Assembly (NCBI GenBank): GCA_014650415.1
Contig: BMUX01000002.1
Coordinates: forward strand, 372,001 to 436,000
DNA: 64,000 nt
From: Streptomyces spiroverticillatus
GTDB taxonomy: Bacteria; Actinomycetota; Actinomycetes; Streptomycetales; Streptomycetaceae
Reading direction: 5' to 3'
Shown: positions 1-11,922 of the stretch, piece by piece
Layout: each line of letters begins with the position of its first letter
Numbering within the stretch: position 1 is the stretch's first letter
Program-made: the position numbers and the translations under genes
The notes under the pieces: generated by a model
Seen by the model: the letters and a program-made list of their open reading frames with translations, nothing else
The model's database searches: none
Told to the model about the DNA's origin: nothing

Positions 1-1144
1 TCAGCGGCGCGATGCCCAGACTGACCAGGGACAGCACGGACGTGACCCGCCCCAGGAAGGCGGGGGCCGTGTTCGTCTGGACGAGGCCGGCCGTCATCCC
101 CCCGCTCATGGCCACCAGCAGCCCCATCGGTGCCGCCACCGCCACCGCCCACGCCAGCGTCGGCACCGAGCCCAGTACCGCCACCAGCGCCGAGCCCGAG
201 GCCAGCGAGATCAGCCGCACCCGCCCCGCGTGCGCCACCCGCTTGACCACGGTCAGCAGCAGCGCACTGCACGCGGCGCCCACGCTGAAGGCCCCGACGA
301 TCCAGGCGATGCCGGGCGCGCCCCAGCCCCGGTGCGAGGACAGCAGCACGATGCCGACGTTGATGACGGGGATGCCGCCCAGCTCGAAGAGGATGTTGGA
401 GCCGACGAGCGGCCCGACCAGCTTGTGCCGGCGCAGATAGCCGAGGCCCTCGGTGAGGTCGCCCCAGACGTTGCGCTTCTTGTCCGGATCGCCGGTGTCC
501 TCCTCGGACTCCGGCAGCGGTGCCACCCGCAGCGCCACCAGCAGCACCAGCGACACCGCGAACAGCCCGCCCGCCACCGCGAACGCCGCCGCGGGCCCGC
601 CGAGCCCCATCGCGAGCCCCGCCACCGGTGCGCCGAGGATGCCGCCGAAGCGGTTGGTGAGGGCCTTCATGCCCTGGACCCGTACGAGCTGGTCGGGGCC
701 CGTGATGCGCGGTGGCAGCGCTCCCACGGCCGGCAGGAACAGCGCGTCGACCGCGCCGAAGACCAGCGCGACCACCACCAGCACCCACACGGCGGGTCCG
801 GTGATCATCAGGAGTGCCGCGATGCCCAGGATCACGGCGCAGCGCACCGCGTCGGAGCCGATGACGACCTTGCGCGGGCCGAACCGGTCGGCGATCACCC
901 CGCCGCCGAGCATGAGGACGGCGCGGGGTATCGCCCCGGTGGCCATGATCATGCCGACCTCGGCGGGCCCGCCCGCCTGCGCGGCCGCCCAGCCGAGGGC
1001 GAGGAAGTAGATGCTGTCGCCGACGAGCGAGGCGGCGTACGCGGCGAGCCAGCGCAGCACATTGCCGTCCCGGTACGCGGGTCTGCCCGCCGGGCCCGCT
1101 TCCCCGGTCTCGTCCTCGACCGGTTCCACACGTGATTCAGACAT
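1..1144 (-). CDS. MFS transporter (3' end outside window)
   Basis: A major facilitator superfamily exporter. About 381 residues are visible and the C-terminus lies beyond the left edge. The protein is hydrophobic throughout, with roughly ten visible membrane spans. It has an MFS loop between spans 2 and 3 (around residues 60-70, VIADRFGPRKV), matching the family motif GxxxDRxGRR. This layout is like the MFS_3/EntS-type exporters. The ATG at 1144 is preceded by GAGAGG about 11 bases upstream. That site overlaps the stop codon of the ArsR-type regulator 15 bases upstream, so the two genes look like one transcription unit and the regulator probably controls the pump. The substrate cannot be read from sequence. 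Confidence 0.85.
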   Translation of the reverse strand, partial: MSESRVEPVEDETGEAGPAGRPAYRDGNVLRWLAAYAASLVGDSIYFLALGWAAAQAGGPAEVGMIMATGAIPRAVLMLGGGVIADRFGPRKVVIGSDAVRCAVILGIAALLMITGPAVWVLVVVALVFGAVDALFLPAVGALPPRITGPDQLVRVQGMKALTNRFGGILGAPVAGLAMGLGGPAAAFAVAGGLFAVSLVLLVALRVAPLPESEEDTGDPDKKRNVWGDLTEGLGYLRRHKLVGPLVGSNILFELGGIPVINVGIVLLSSHRGWGAPGIAWIVGAFSVGAACSALLLTVVKRVAHAGRVRLISLASGSALVAVLGSVPTLAWAVAVAAPMGLLVAMSGGMTAGLVQTNTAPAFLGRVTSVLSLVSLGIAPL

Positions 1145-1159
1145 CGCTGGCAAGACCTC

Positions 1160-1759
1160 TCAGGGACGGAACGGAAAGCCGAACATCTGGACGGAGACCT
1201 GCTCGCGCCCCTCCGTGTCACCCGCCGCCTCGGCGGCGCGCCCGCGCTCCCGGTAGGCGATGATCAACTCGCGGATCTCTTCGGACAGTTGCTGGAACTC
1301 GGTGACGGTCAGCCGGGGCATGTACTCCCAGTTGAAGGCCGCGTCCACCCACTCCTTGCCCCAGCTCGCGCTGTGGTCGAGATAGGTGTCGTACCGCTCC
1401 TGCCGGGCCCGCAGGAGCTGGCGGGTCACCTGGCCGACGACGGCCACGCTCTCCGGGGCGTCGCCGAAGTCGGAGTTGCGGAAGGTGAATCCGCGCTCGA
1501 CCCGCCACCAGCGCTCCCGGCCGTCACTGCTCATCTCCGGGGCCTCGACGATGAAGCCGTGCGCGGCCATCTTCCGCAGGTGGTAACTGACCAGCGAGAC
1601 CGCCTCGTCGACCCGGTCCGACAGGTGCGAGGCGGTGGCGGCACCCCCGGTGAACAGGGCACGGTACAGCTCGATGCGCAGCGGGTGGGTGAACACTTTG
1701 AGGGCATCGAGATCCGTGATGCGCCGAGGCTCGGGCGGATGTTCGGTTTCCGGTGCCAT
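1160..1759 (-). CDS. ArsR-type winged-helix transcriptional regulator
   Basis: A 199-residue DNA-binding protein. Residues about 14-85 form a winged helix-turn-helix of the ArsR type (ALKVFTHPLRIELYRAL, then a recognition helix around SLVSYHLRKM). A roughly 110-residue C-terminal helical region follows. No metal-binding CxC motif is seen, so it is probably one of the larger non-metal ArsR-like regulators common beside Streptomyces efflux genes. A longer reading frame from 1795 exists, but ATG 1759 (MAPETEH) begins the conserved part and leaves the palindrome at 1785-1812 in the promoter. It lies directly upstream of the MFS gene on the same strand. Autoregulation is inferred from that palindrome. 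Confidence 0.85.
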   Translation of the reverse strand: MAPETEHPPEPRRITDLDALKVFTHPLRIELYRALFTGGAATASHLSDRVDEAVSLVSYHLRKMAAHGFIVEAPEMSSDGRERWWRVERGFTFRNSDFGDAPESVAVVGQVTRQLLRARQERYDTYLDHSASWGKEWVDAAFNWEYMPRLTVTEFQQLSEEIRELIIAYRERGRAAEAAGDTEGREQVSVQMFGFPFRP

Positions 1760-1784
1760 GTGCGCACAGTAAGGAAGGAAAGGA

Positions 1785-1812
1785 AAGTTGCGCAATATTC
1801 TTTGCTCAACTT
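1785..1812. promoter_or_regulatory. Palindromic operator candidate for the ArsR-type regulator
   Basis: Two 11-base half-sites, AAGTTGCGCAA and TTGCTCAACTT, face each other across a 6-base spacer, with one mismatched pair. A further partial half-site (GCGCAACT) lies at 1818-1825. The palindrome ends 26 bases upstream of the regulator start codon, in an AT-rich stretch unlike its surroundings. Its size and position suit a dimeric winged-helix repressor controlling its own transcript. Confidence 0.55.
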
Positions 1813-1852
1813 TTCAGGCGCAACTCCCTTTTCTTCACAGTTACTTGACGGT

Positions 1853-3070
1853 CTACCAGCGGACTCGCAGCGTCCGGACGCCGCGGATGAGCAGTCCGGG
1901 AATCCACGGTCCGGCGTCCGGCGACCCGTCGGCCGCCAGCTCCGGGAAGCGCTCCAGGACGCTGCGCAACGCGATGCGGCCCTCCAGCCGGGCGAGCGGC
2001 GCGCCGAGGCAGAAGTGGATGCCGTGCCCGAAGGCGATGTGGCCGCGGGCGTCGCGCCGGATGTCGAAGCGGTGCGGTTCCTCGAAGCGCTTCTCGTCGC
2101 GGTCGGCGTCGGCCATCACGATCACCACCGAGGACCCGGCCGGGATGTGCGCCCCGCCGAACTCGATGTCCTCGCGGGCGATGCGCGGTGTCGAGCCCTC
2201 GACGGGCCCGTCGTAGCGCAGCGCCTCCTCGACGGCCCCGTCGATCAGACCGTCCAGGTCACCGCGGAGCAGGGCGAGCTGGTCGGGGTGGTTGAAGAGG
2301 GCGCGCAGGCCGTTGCCGATCAGGTTCACGGTCGTCTCGTGGCCCGCGACGATCAACAGGAAGGCCATGGAGAGGAGTTCGTCCTGGCTGAGCCGGTCGC
2401 CGTCCTCGTCGGCGGTGTGGATGAGCGCGCTGAGCAGGTCCTCGCCCGGCGCCTTGCGCTTGTCCTCGATGAGCCCGGTGAGGTACGGCATGGCCGCCCC
2501 GTACGCGGCCTGTTCGGCCTCGGGGCTGGTGGGTGCCACCACCTCGTTGGACCAGCCCCGGAAGGCGTCCCGGTCCAGGTCGGGCACCCCGAGCAGGTCG
2601 CAGATGACGGTCATCGGCAGCGGGAAGGCGAGCGCGTCGATGACGTCGGCCGCGCGCGCCCCGTCCGCCGCCATGGCGTCGAGCAGCGCGTCGGTGACCT
2701 GCTGCACGCGGGGCGCGAGGGCCTCGATGCGGCGTGGCGTGAATTCGCGGGCCACCAGCCGGCGCATCCGGGTGTGGTCCGGCGGGTCGCTGAGCAGGAC
2801 GTGCGCGTTGCCGGGCCCGTACGCGTAGGCGGGCAGCACCGGTGCGAGGTGGCCGTGGGTGCGCCAGTCCCGGCTGAACCGGGGGTCGGTGTAGGCCGCA
2901 CGGCATTCCTCGTGCCCGACGACGAGCCACAGGTCCTCGCCCTCCGGGGTCAGCACGCGGTGCACCGGGCCCCGGGCGCGCAGTTCGGCGTAGACGGGGT
3001 AGGGATCGGCGACGAAGTCGGGGCTGAGCTTCAGGAGTTCGACGGCGGGCACGGGACTGGGCGCGGACAT
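1853..3070 (-). CDS. Cytochrome P450
   Basis: A soluble bacterial class I P450 of 405 residues, the usual length. The oxygen-activation I-helix motif AGHETT is at residues 242-247. The K-helix ExxR (EALR) is at 282-285. The heme-binding loop FGHGIHFCLG is at 347-356, with Cys354 as the axial thiolate. The enzyme needs a ferredoxin and reductase, and none is encoded beside it. The ATG at 3070 is chosen because SD-like GAGGGGG lies 7 bases upstream and MSAPSPVPAV leads into the conserved N-terminus; the longer frame to 3319 is an extension through the upstream leader. Its SD lies inside a strong hairpin (3075-3106). It sits downstream of hisF on the same strand, but the 106-base gap argues for separate control. 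Substrate unknown. Confidence 0.92.
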   Translation of the reverse strand: MSAPSPVPAVELLKLSPDFVADPYPVYAELRARGPVHRVLTPEGEDLWLVVGHEECRAAYTDPRFSRDWRTHGHLAPVLPAYAYGPGNAHVLLSDPPDHTRMRRLVAREFTPRRIEALAPRVQQVTDALLDAMAADGARAADVIDALAFPLPMTVICDLLGVPDLDRDAFRGWSNEVVAPTSPEAEQAAYGAAMPYLTGLIEDKRKAPGEDLLSALIHTADEDGDRLSQDELLSMAFLLIVAGHETTVNLIGNGLRALFNHPDQLALLRGDLDGLIDGAVEEALRYDGPVEGSTPRIAREDIEFGGAHIPAGSSVVIVMADADRDEKRFEEPHRFDIRRDARGHIAFGHGIHFCLGAPLARLEGRIALRSVLERFPELAADGSPDAGPWIPGLLIRGVRTLRVRW

Positions 3071-3074
3071 GACT

Positions 3075-3106
3075 GTTCCCCCTCGGATGGACTTCCGAGG
3101 GGGAAC
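3075..3106 (-). promoter_or_regulatory. Hairpin enclosing the P450 ribosome binding site (possible his terminator)
   Basis: A perfect 12-bp inverted repeat (GTTCCCCCTCGG and CCGAGGGGGAAC) with an 8-base loop. On the transcribed (minus) strand the downstream arm contains GAGGGGG, the only good SD for the P450 ATG five bases further on. Folding would hide that SD. The same stem lies downstream of hisF and could act as a terminator, although no U-tract follows. Confidence 0.55.
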
Positions 3107-3176
3107 GCTAGTCAGTGCCGATCTTCCACCACAGCAGGTTTTACGACAGTTGTACGAAGAACTTGCCGGGTCCGGG

Positions 3177-3932
3177 TCAGCGGACCGGGTGACCGGCGCT
3201 GCTGAGAGCCGACTTGACCTCGCTGATCCGCAGATCGCCGAAGTGGAAGACGGAGGCGGCGAGGACCGCGTCCGCGCCCGCGTCGACGGCCGGGGCGAAG
3301 TGCTCCAGCGTGCCCGCACCGCCGCTGGCGATGACGGGCACGGTGACGTGCCCCCGCACGGCGGCGATCATCTCGGTGTCGTAGCCGTCCTTGGTGCCGT
3401 CGGCGTCCATCGAGTTGAGCAGGATCTCGCCCGCGCCCAGCTCGGCGGCCCGGTGCGCCCATTCGATCGCGTCGATGCCCGCCGAGCGGCGGCCGCCGTG
3501 CGTGGTGACCTCGAAGGAGCCGGACGCGGTGCGCCGGGCGTCGACCGACAGGACCAGCACCTGACGGCCGAAGCGCTCCGCGATCTCGCGGATCAGCTCG
3601 GGGCGGGCGATGGCGGCCGTGTTGACGCCCACCTTGTCGGCCCCGGCCCGCAGCAGCTTGTCCACGTCGTCGGCGGTCCGCACGCCGCCGCCCACCGTGA
3701 GCGGGATGAAGACCTGCTCGGCGGTGCGGCGCACCACGTCGTAGGTGGTCTCCCGGTCGCCGGAGGAGGCGGTGATGTCCAGGAAGGTCAGCTCGTCGGC
3801 GCCCTCGGCGTCGTACAGTTTGGCCATCTCGACGGGGTCGCCGGCGTCGCGCAGGTTCTGGAAGTTGACGCCCTTGACGACTCGCCCGTTGTCGACGTCC
3901 AGGCAGGGGATGACCCGTACGGAGACGCTCAT
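3177..3932 (-). CDS. hisF: Imidazole glycerol phosphate synthase cyclase subunit HisF
   Basis: The (beta/alpha)8-barrel subunit of IGP synthase, 251 residues, full length. With ammonia supplied by HisH it converts PRFAR to imidazole glycerol phosphate plus AICAR. The N-terminal phosphate-barrel signature [12 protein letters not shown], the central catalytic-Asp region (LSVDARR) and the phosphate-binding VIASGGAG are all present. ATG 3932 overlaps the RidA-family stop by four bases, indicating translational coupling at the end of the histidine operon. Confidence 0.96.
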   Translation of the reverse strand: MSVSVRVIPCLDVDNGRVVKGVNFQNLRDAGDPVEMAKLYDAEGADELTFLDITASSGDRETTYDVVRRTAEQVFIPLTVGGGVRTADDVDKLLRAGADKVGVNTAAIARPELIREIAERFGRQVLVLSVDARRTASGSFEVTTHGGRRSAGIDAIEWAHRAAELGAGEILLNSMDADGTKDGYDTEMIAAVRGHVTVPVIASGGAGTLEHFAPAVDAGADAVLAASVFHFGDLRISEVKSALSSAGHPVR

Positions 3933-4330
3933 GCGGCCCCTCCCCGGTACGCCTCGACCTCGACCTCGACGACCAGCGAGGGGTCGACGAAGCCGGAGAC
4001 GATCAGCATGGACGCGGCCGGGCGGACGGTGTCGAAGAGCTCCTTGTGGGCGCGGCCCACCTCGTCGACGTCGCGGGCGTGCGTGATGTACATCCGGGTG
4101 CGGACGACGTCGGCGCGGGTCAGGCCGAGCTGCTGGAGGGCCTTCTCGGCGACGCCGAAGGCGGTCATGGTCTGCTCGTACGGGGTCCCGGCGTCGATGA
4201 CGCCGTCCACCACGGACGTGCAGCCGGCCACCAGGACAAGCCCGTTGGGCAGTTCCACGGCGCGCGCGTAGCCGAACTGCTCCTCCCAGGGAGCGCCGGT
4301 CTGGACGCGGCGCACTGGCGAAGAGGTCAT
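3929..4330 (-). CDS. RidA/YER057c/UK114 family protein
   Basis: A 133-residue single-domain protein of the RidA fold, a trimer in known members. The family hydrolyses reactive enamine/imine intermediates or has related deaminase roles. The conserved region around residues 74-82 ([11 protein letters not shown]) contains the arginine that binds the substrate carboxylate in RidA. The C-terminal VEVEVEAY strand is present. It sits between priA and hisF with four-base overlaps on both sides, so it is co-translated with histidine enzymes. That placement suggests protection of PLP or ammonia-handling chemistry, but activity is inferred. Confidence 0.85.
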   Translation of the reverse strand: MTSSPVRRVQTGAPWEEQFGYARAVELPNGLVLVAGCTSVVDGVIDAGTPYEQTMTAFGVAEKALQQLGLTRADVVRTRMYITHARDVDEVGRAHKELFDTVRPAASMLIVSGFVDPSLVVEVEVEAYRGGAA

Positions 4331-5061
4331 CGGGAGACCGCCTCCAGCGCCTCTTCCAGCGTGAACGCCTTCGCGTACAGCGCCTTGCCGACGATCGCAC
4401 CCTCGACGCCGTCCGGCACCAGCGAGGCGATGGCCCGCAGGTCGTCCAGCGAGGAGACGCCGCCGGAGGCCACGACGGGCTTGTCGGTGGCGGCGCAGAC
4501 GTTCTTCAGGAGCTCCAGGTTGGGGCCCTGGAGGGTGCCGTCCTTGGCGATGTCGGTGACGACGTACCGGGCGCAGCCCTCGGAGTCGAGGCGGGCCAGC
4601 GTCTCGTACAGGTCGCCGCCGTCACGGGTCCAGCCCCGGCCGCGCAGGGTGGTTCCCCGTACGTCCAGGCCGACCGCGATCTTGTCGCCGTACTGGGAGA
4701 TGACCTTCGCGACCCACTCGGGGGTCTCCAGGGCGGCGGTGCCGAGGTTGACGCGCTTGCAGCCGGTGGCGAGCGCGGCCTCCAGGGAGGCGTCGTCGCG
4801 GATGCCGCCGGACAGCTCGACCTTGATGTCCATCGCGGCGGCGACCTCGGCGATGACCTTGCGGTTGTCGCCGGTGCCGAAGGCGGCGTCCAGGTCGACC
4901 AGGTGCAGCCACTCGGCACCGGACTTCTGCCAGGCGAGGGCCGCCTCCAGCGGGGAGCCGTACGAGGTCTCGGAGCCGGACTCGCCGTGCACGAGGCGGA
5001 CGGCCTGGCCGTCGCGGACGTCGACGGCGGGCAGCAGTTCAAGCTTGTGCAGCGAAGACAT
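4327..5061 (-). CDS. priA: Bifunctional HisA/TrpF isomerase PriA
   Basis: A 244-residue (beta/alpha)8-barrel isomerase. In Streptomyces this enzyme, PriA, performs both the HisA reaction (ProFAR to PRFAR) and the TrpF reaction (PRA to CdRP). The N-terminal [19 protein letters not shown] holds the general-acid Asp. [10 protein letters not shown] and VVASGGVSS are the two phosphate-binding loops. No trpF is visible in the window, which fits dual use but cannot prove it. The start overlaps the hisH stop by one base (TGATG). Confidence 0.92.
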   Translation of the reverse strand: MSSLHKLELLPAVDVRDGQAVRLVHGESGSETSYGSPLEAALAWQKSGAEWLHLVDLDAAFGTGDNRKVIAEVAAAMDIKVELSGGIRDDASLEAALATGCKRVNLGTAALETPEWVAKVISQYGDKIAVGLDVRGTTLRGRGWTRDGGDLYETLARLDSEGCARYVVTDIAKDGTLQGPNLELLKNVCAATDKPVVASGGVSSLDDLRAIASLVPDGVEGAIVGKALYAKAFTLEEALEAVSR

Positions 5062-5702
5062 CAGAGGGTTCCGATCCAGTTGGTGAGCAGCTGGGCTCCG
5101 GCGTCGCCGGACTTCTCGGGGTGGAACTGGGTCGCCCACAGTGCCTGGTTCTCGACGGCCGCGACGAAGGGCTCGCCGTGCGTGGACCAACTGACGCGCG
5201 GGGAGCGGATCTTGGGGTTGGTCACTTCGAGGGTCCAGTCGTGGACGGCGTACGAGTGCACGAAGTAGTAGCGCTCGTCGGCGTCCAGACCCGCGAACAG
5301 CTCCGAGCCGGGGGCCGCCTCGACGGTGTTCCAGCCCATGTGCGGTACGACGTCGGCCTTGAGCGGGGCGACCTCGCCGGGCCACTCGTCCAGGCCCTCG
5401 GTCTCGACCCCATGCTCGATGCCGCGCTCGAAGAGGATCTGCATGCCGACGCAGATGCCGAGGACGGGGCGTCCGCCGGACAGGCGGCGGCCGACGATCC
5501 AGTCGCCGCGCGCCTCCTTCAGGCCCTTCATGCAGGCGGAGAACGCGCCGACGCCGGGCACCAGCAGCCCGTCCGCGTTCATCGCGGTGTCGTAGTCGCG
5601 GGTGATCTCGACGTCCGCGCCGACCCGGGCGAGCGCCCGCTCGGCCGACCGGACGTTGCCGAAGCCGTAGTCGAAGACCACGACCTTCTTCATGTTCGTC
5701 AT
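5061..5702 (-). CDS. hisH: Imidazole glycerol phosphate synthase glutaminase subunit HisH
   Basis: A class I glutamine amidotransferase subunit of 213 residues that supplies ammonia to HisF. The nucleophile is Cys84 in GICVGMQ; the partner His and Glu are in QFHPEKSGD near the C-terminus. Two ATGs are possible (5702 and 5693). I chose 5702 (MTNMKK) because it overlaps the stop of the upstream 55-codon gene as ATGA, the same junction used throughout this operon. Confidence 0.95.
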   Translation of the reverse strand: MTNMKKVVVFDYGFGNVRSAERALARVGADVEITRDYDTAMNADGLLVPGVGAFSACMKGLKEARGDWIVGRRLSGGRPVLGICVGMQILFERGIEHGVETEGLDEWPGEVAPLKADVVPHMGWNTVEAAPGSELFAGLDADERYYFVHSYAVHDWTLEVTNPKIRSPRVSWSTHGEPFVAAVENQALWATQFHPEKSGDAGAQLLTNWIGTL

Positions 5703-5866
5703 TCCCAGAGTCCCTGAATACGCAGGATGCCCGCGACCAGACACATCACGGAGGCGAGGGCGAGCAGCACGATGACGCCCTTGGGCATCTTCTGCTTGGA
5801 GAAGGAGTACACGCCGCCGGCCAGGAAGAGGCCGACGACGATGAGGATGGTGTTGAGACCGTTCAT
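5699..5866 (-). CDS. 55-aa membrane protein in the his operon
   Basis: A small gene between hisB and hisH, encoding [20 protein letters not shown] and so on. It has two hydrophobic segments (about residues 4-20 and 30-46) separated by a basic turn (SKQKMPKG), so it is predicted to span the membrane twice. The start is 4 bases after the hisB stop and its stop overlaps the hisH start as ATGA, so it is locked into the operon by position and coupling. Codon use is typical of the neighbours. No catalytic residues are visible, and its function is unknown. Confidence 0.8.
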   Translation of the reverse strand: MNGLNTILIVVGLFLAGGVYSFSKQKMPKGVIVLLALASVMCLVAGILRIQGLWE

Positions 5867-5870
5867 GGGG

Positions 5871-8965
<3,095 letters not shown>

Positions 8966-9025
8966 TCACCGGTGACGGCTAGCGTGCACTGCGTTACGTA
9001 CGCGAGCGAGGGGATGGGCGGCGCA

Positions 9026-10633
9026 GTGACCGAGGCGCAGCGGGACGACGAGGCGCCCGACTGGCTCAGCGCGGCGGAGCTGGGGATGTGGCAGGCGTTC
9101 CGCAACGGCAGCACCTGTGACCTGCGGGCGAACGACCCCCTCGCCGATGATCCGATGGCCGCCCGCTCCTGGGGGCCCGAGCGCACGGTCCGCGCCAGGG
9201 TGGTGGCGTTGCTGCTGCTCAGCGGTCCGGGCGCGCTGCCGGGCCGGGTGGCGGCGCTGAAGCTGCGCGGGGTGCAGATCACCGGGGAGCTGAACCTGTC
9301 GGGCGGCACGGTGGCCCCGTACGTGGAGATGAACGGGTGCCGGTTCGACCGCGAGCTGCGGCTGCCGGAGTGCCGGTTCACGACGCTGCGCCTGGTGGGG
9401 TGCTCGATCCCCCGGCTGGAGGCGGCCCGGCTGCACACCGAGGGCGATCTGCATCTGCCGCGCTGCCGGGTGGAGAACGGGGTGCGGCTCACCGACGCCC
9501 AGATCGGCACGGACCTGCTGATCAACCAGATCGTGATCGGCCGCGACCGGCGCGGGAAGTCGCTGCTCGCCGACGGGCTCGCGGTGGCGCAGGACCTCCA
9601 GGCCGAGCTGATCGAGACGCACGGCGAGATCAGCCTGCGCGGCGCGAAGGTCGGCGTGTCCCTGAGCCTGCGCGGCAGCCGCCTCAGCAACCCGTACGGA
9701 AAGCTCGCGCTGAACGCCCCCCAGCTCACGGTGGAACGAACGCTCTACCTGACTCCGGCCGGGCTCTCCTCGCAGACGTACGGGAACACCACGCCCCCGT
9801 ACGGCATCGGCCGGGGCGTCGGCAACACCCCCGCCCGGGGCGTGCGCATGCAGCGCTTCGAGTGCCTGGGCGGCATCCGGCTGGACGACGGACGGTTCGG
9901 CGACGCGATCGACCTCCAGGACGCGCGCTTCACGCTGGAGAACGACCAGCAGCTCTCGCTGCGCCGCATCCAGACCCCCGAGCTGCGCTTCCTCTGCGAG
10001 CGCCCGGAGCGGGGGAAGGTCGTGCTGTCCGGAGCGAAGATCGTCACCCTGGTCGACAAGTCGACGAGCTGGCCGGGGCCCGGCCAGCTGTCGATGGGCG
10101 GGTTCGCGTACGAGGTCCTGGTCCCGGTGGGGCACTTCCCGCTGGCCAGGCGGCTGGAGTGGGTGACGGCGGCGACCCCCGAGTACGCCCCGGAGCCGTA
10201 CGAACGCCTGGCCGCCGTCAAGCGCAACAGCGGCGAGGACTCCGAGGCCCGCGAGGTCCTGCTCACCAAGCAGCGCCGCCGCCGCGAGACGCTGCCGCTG
10301 GCCGGGAAGGTGTGGGGCGTCCTCCAGGACTGGACGGTGGCGTACGGGTACCGGCCGGGCCGGGCGGCGCTGTGGATGGCGGTGCTGTGGGCGGCGGGGA
10401 CCCTCGCCTTCTCCCGTTACGACCCCCAGCCGATCAAGGCCGACGAGCACCCCCAGTGGAGCGCGCCCCTGTACGCCCTGGACCTCTTGGTCCCGGTCAT
10501 CAACCTCGGCCAGGACGGCTACTGGCTCCTCACGGGCGTCTGGCAGTGGGCCGCCGCGGGCCTGATCCTGCTGGGCTGGATCCTGGCGACGACCGTCGCG
10601 GCGGGCGCCTCGCGGCTGCTGCGGCGGGGGTGA
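9026..10633 (+). CDS. Membrane-anchored repeat (beta-solenoid-like) protein
   Basis: About 535 residues. Residues about 60-370 contain many short repeats of the type xLxLxGxxIxGxLxL with regular LR/L spacing ([52 protein letters not shown]), like pentapeptide or bactofilin solenoids. The C-terminus has two membrane spans (about 460-478 and 508-530). Streptomyces homologues are often labelled 'membrane-associated oxidoreductase', but I see no Rossmann, flavin or redox-cysteine motif to support that. GTG 9026 is preferred over ATG 9014 because GGGCGG lies at usable spacing. It is divergent from hisD. Function unknown. Confidence 0.7.
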   Translation: MTEAQRDDEAPDWLSAAELGMWQAFRNGSTCDLRANDPLADDPMAARSWGPERTVRARVVALLLLSGPGALPGRVAALKLRGVQITGELNLSGGTVAPYVEMNGCRFDRELRLPECRFTTLRLVGCSIPRLEAARLHTEGDLHLPRCRVENGVRLTDAQIGTDLLINQIVIGRDRRGKSLLADGLAVAQDLQAELIETHGEISLRGAKVGVSLSLRGSRLSNPYGKLALNAPQLTVERTLYLTPAGLSSQTYGNTTPPYGIGRGVGNTPARGVRMQRFECLGGIRLDDGRFGDAIDLQDARFTLENDQQLSLRRIQTPELRFLCERPERGKVVLSGAKIVTLVDKSTSWPGPGQLSMGGFAYEVLVPVGHFPLARRLEWVTAATPEYAPEPYERLAAVKRNSGEDSEAREVLLTKQRRRRETLPLAGKVWGVLQDWTVAYGYRPGRAALWMAVLWAAGTLAFSRYDPQPIKADEHPQWSAPLYALDLLVPVINLGQDGYWLLTGVWQWAAAGLILLGWILATTVAAGASRLLRRG

Positions 10634-10822
10634 GGAGGGGGTGAGGAGAGTCTCGTTCACCGCGCCTTCCCCGCACCGCCACACGCCCTCCCCGCCCGCC
10701 CCTTCTCCCCCCGCTTTCTTTACCGTCCCTTGACCGGAAACCGTACAACCTTCGCGCCGCTACCAAAGCTTCACAGACCGCCCCTGGCACCCCGCTCACC
10801 TGCGGTTTTCAATGGCTGGACC

Positions 10823-11917
10823 ATGTCTTTCCTTCGCGCCCTGATGAGCACCGCACGCCGGTCCCGCCGGGTCTCGCCGCGCCCGGCCGGCGGGCCGTCC
10901 GCCACGGACTCCGCCGACGACTGCACCGCAGAAGAAGACCTGCTGCTCGACGCCCCCGACGCGCGCATCGCCCCCGCCATCGTCGCCGCCGCCCAGGGCC
11001 GCTACGCACCCGCCGCCGCCCTCCTGGCCGCGACCCGCGAGGACGCCGAGTGGGAGAACCGCGACCGGTACACGCTGCGGCTCGCCGCGTTCGCCCACCA
11101 CCGGCAGGACTGGCTCACCGACTGGCTGCTGGCCGCGCCCAGCGACCCGGACGCGCTCCTGGTCAAGGCCGAGCTGGAGGTCCGCAGGGCGCTGGAGTCC
11201 CCGGCCCCCGCCGACCGGCTGCGCCCGGCGGGCCCGCTGATCGACGCGGCGGCGGCCGGTGCGCCCTGCGACCCCGTGCCCTGGCGCATCGCGCTCGACC
11301 ACGCACGCGGCACCCAGGCCGCCCACGACACCTTCGAGGCGCTGTGGGGGCAGGCCGTCCGCCGCTCCTCGCACCACTACGGCTGCCATGTCGCCGCCCT
11401 GAAGTACCTGGCCGCACAGGGGTCCACGTACCGCGAATGCTTCGACTTCGCCGAGCAGGCCGCCGACGACGCGCTGCCCGGCTCGCTCATCCAGGCGCTC
11501 CCGCTGCGGGCCGCGTTCGCACTGCTCGCCGGTCGGGACGCGATGGGCGGGCGGCCCCTCGCGGTCGACCTGACCGCCCGTATCGACAAGGCGGCCGACC
11601 TGGCGATCACGCTGTCCGCCGAGTACGCGCCCGGCGACCCGTGGACGGCGGAGGTCCGCAACCTCCTGGCGTACGTCCTGGTCTCCCGCGAGCGGTGGGC
11701 GGACGCGGTGGAGCAGTTCCACCTGATCGGGCCGTACGCGACGTCCTTCCCGTGGGCCCGGCTCACCGAGGACCCGCTCGGCCGGTTCCTCGAACTGCGG
11801 GACACGGCACGCTCCCTGGCGGGCGCGGGACCGGCCCCGGCGGCGGGCCGGACGAAACCCGAGGGGTCCCGTAAATGGACTCCCGGACGCAGCAGGTCCG
11901 ACGGCCATTACGCTTGA
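10823..11917 (+). CDS. Hypothetical protein with TPR-like helical repeats
   Basis: A 364-residue soluble protein, rich in Ala, Leu and Arg and almost wholly helical by composition. It contains helix pairs resembling tetratricopeptide repeats (for example around APAAALLAATRE, DPDALLVKAELEVRRAL, NLLAYVLVSRERWADAVEQF). No catalytic motif, signal peptide or membrane span is visible. ATG 10823 gives MSFLRALMSTARR. It is followed 5 bases later by the LON-domain gene. Probably a scaffold or interaction protein; function unknown. Confidence 0.7.
   Translation: MSFLRALMSTARRSRRVSPRPAGGPSATDSADDCTAEEDLLLDAPDARIAPAIVAAAQGRYAPAAALLAATREDAEWENRDRYTLRLAAFAHHRQDWLTDWLLAAPSDPDALLVKAELEVRRALESPAPADRLRPAGPLIDAAAAGAPCDPVPWRIALDHARGTQAAHDTFEALWGQAVRRSSHHYGCHVAALKYLAAQGSTYRECFDFAEQAADDALPGSLIQALPLRAAFALLAGRDAMGGRPLAVDLTARIDKAADLAITLSAEYAPGDPWTAEVRNLLAYVLVSRERWADAVEQFHLIGPYATSFPWARLTEDPLGRFLELRDTARSLAGAGPAPAAGRTKPEGSRKWTPGRSRSDGHYA
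11909..11914 (+). promoter_or_regulatory. Candidate leaderless -10 element for the LON-domain gene
   Basis: TACGCT lies 8 bases before GTG 11923, overlapping the end of the upstream gene, and there is no SD between. This TANNNT-N7/8-start layout is typical of leaderless actinobacterial mRNAs. No convincing -35 is seen. Confidence 0.35.
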
Positions 11918-11922
11918 GCGCT

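Noticed and set aside
1289..3205. A 638-codon open frame on the plus strand across the ArsR regulator and P450 genes
   Set aside because: It is the GC-frame shadow of two clear minus-strand genes. Its translation is Arg/Gly/Val-rich low complexity with no domain, and it crosses the operator and the hairpin.
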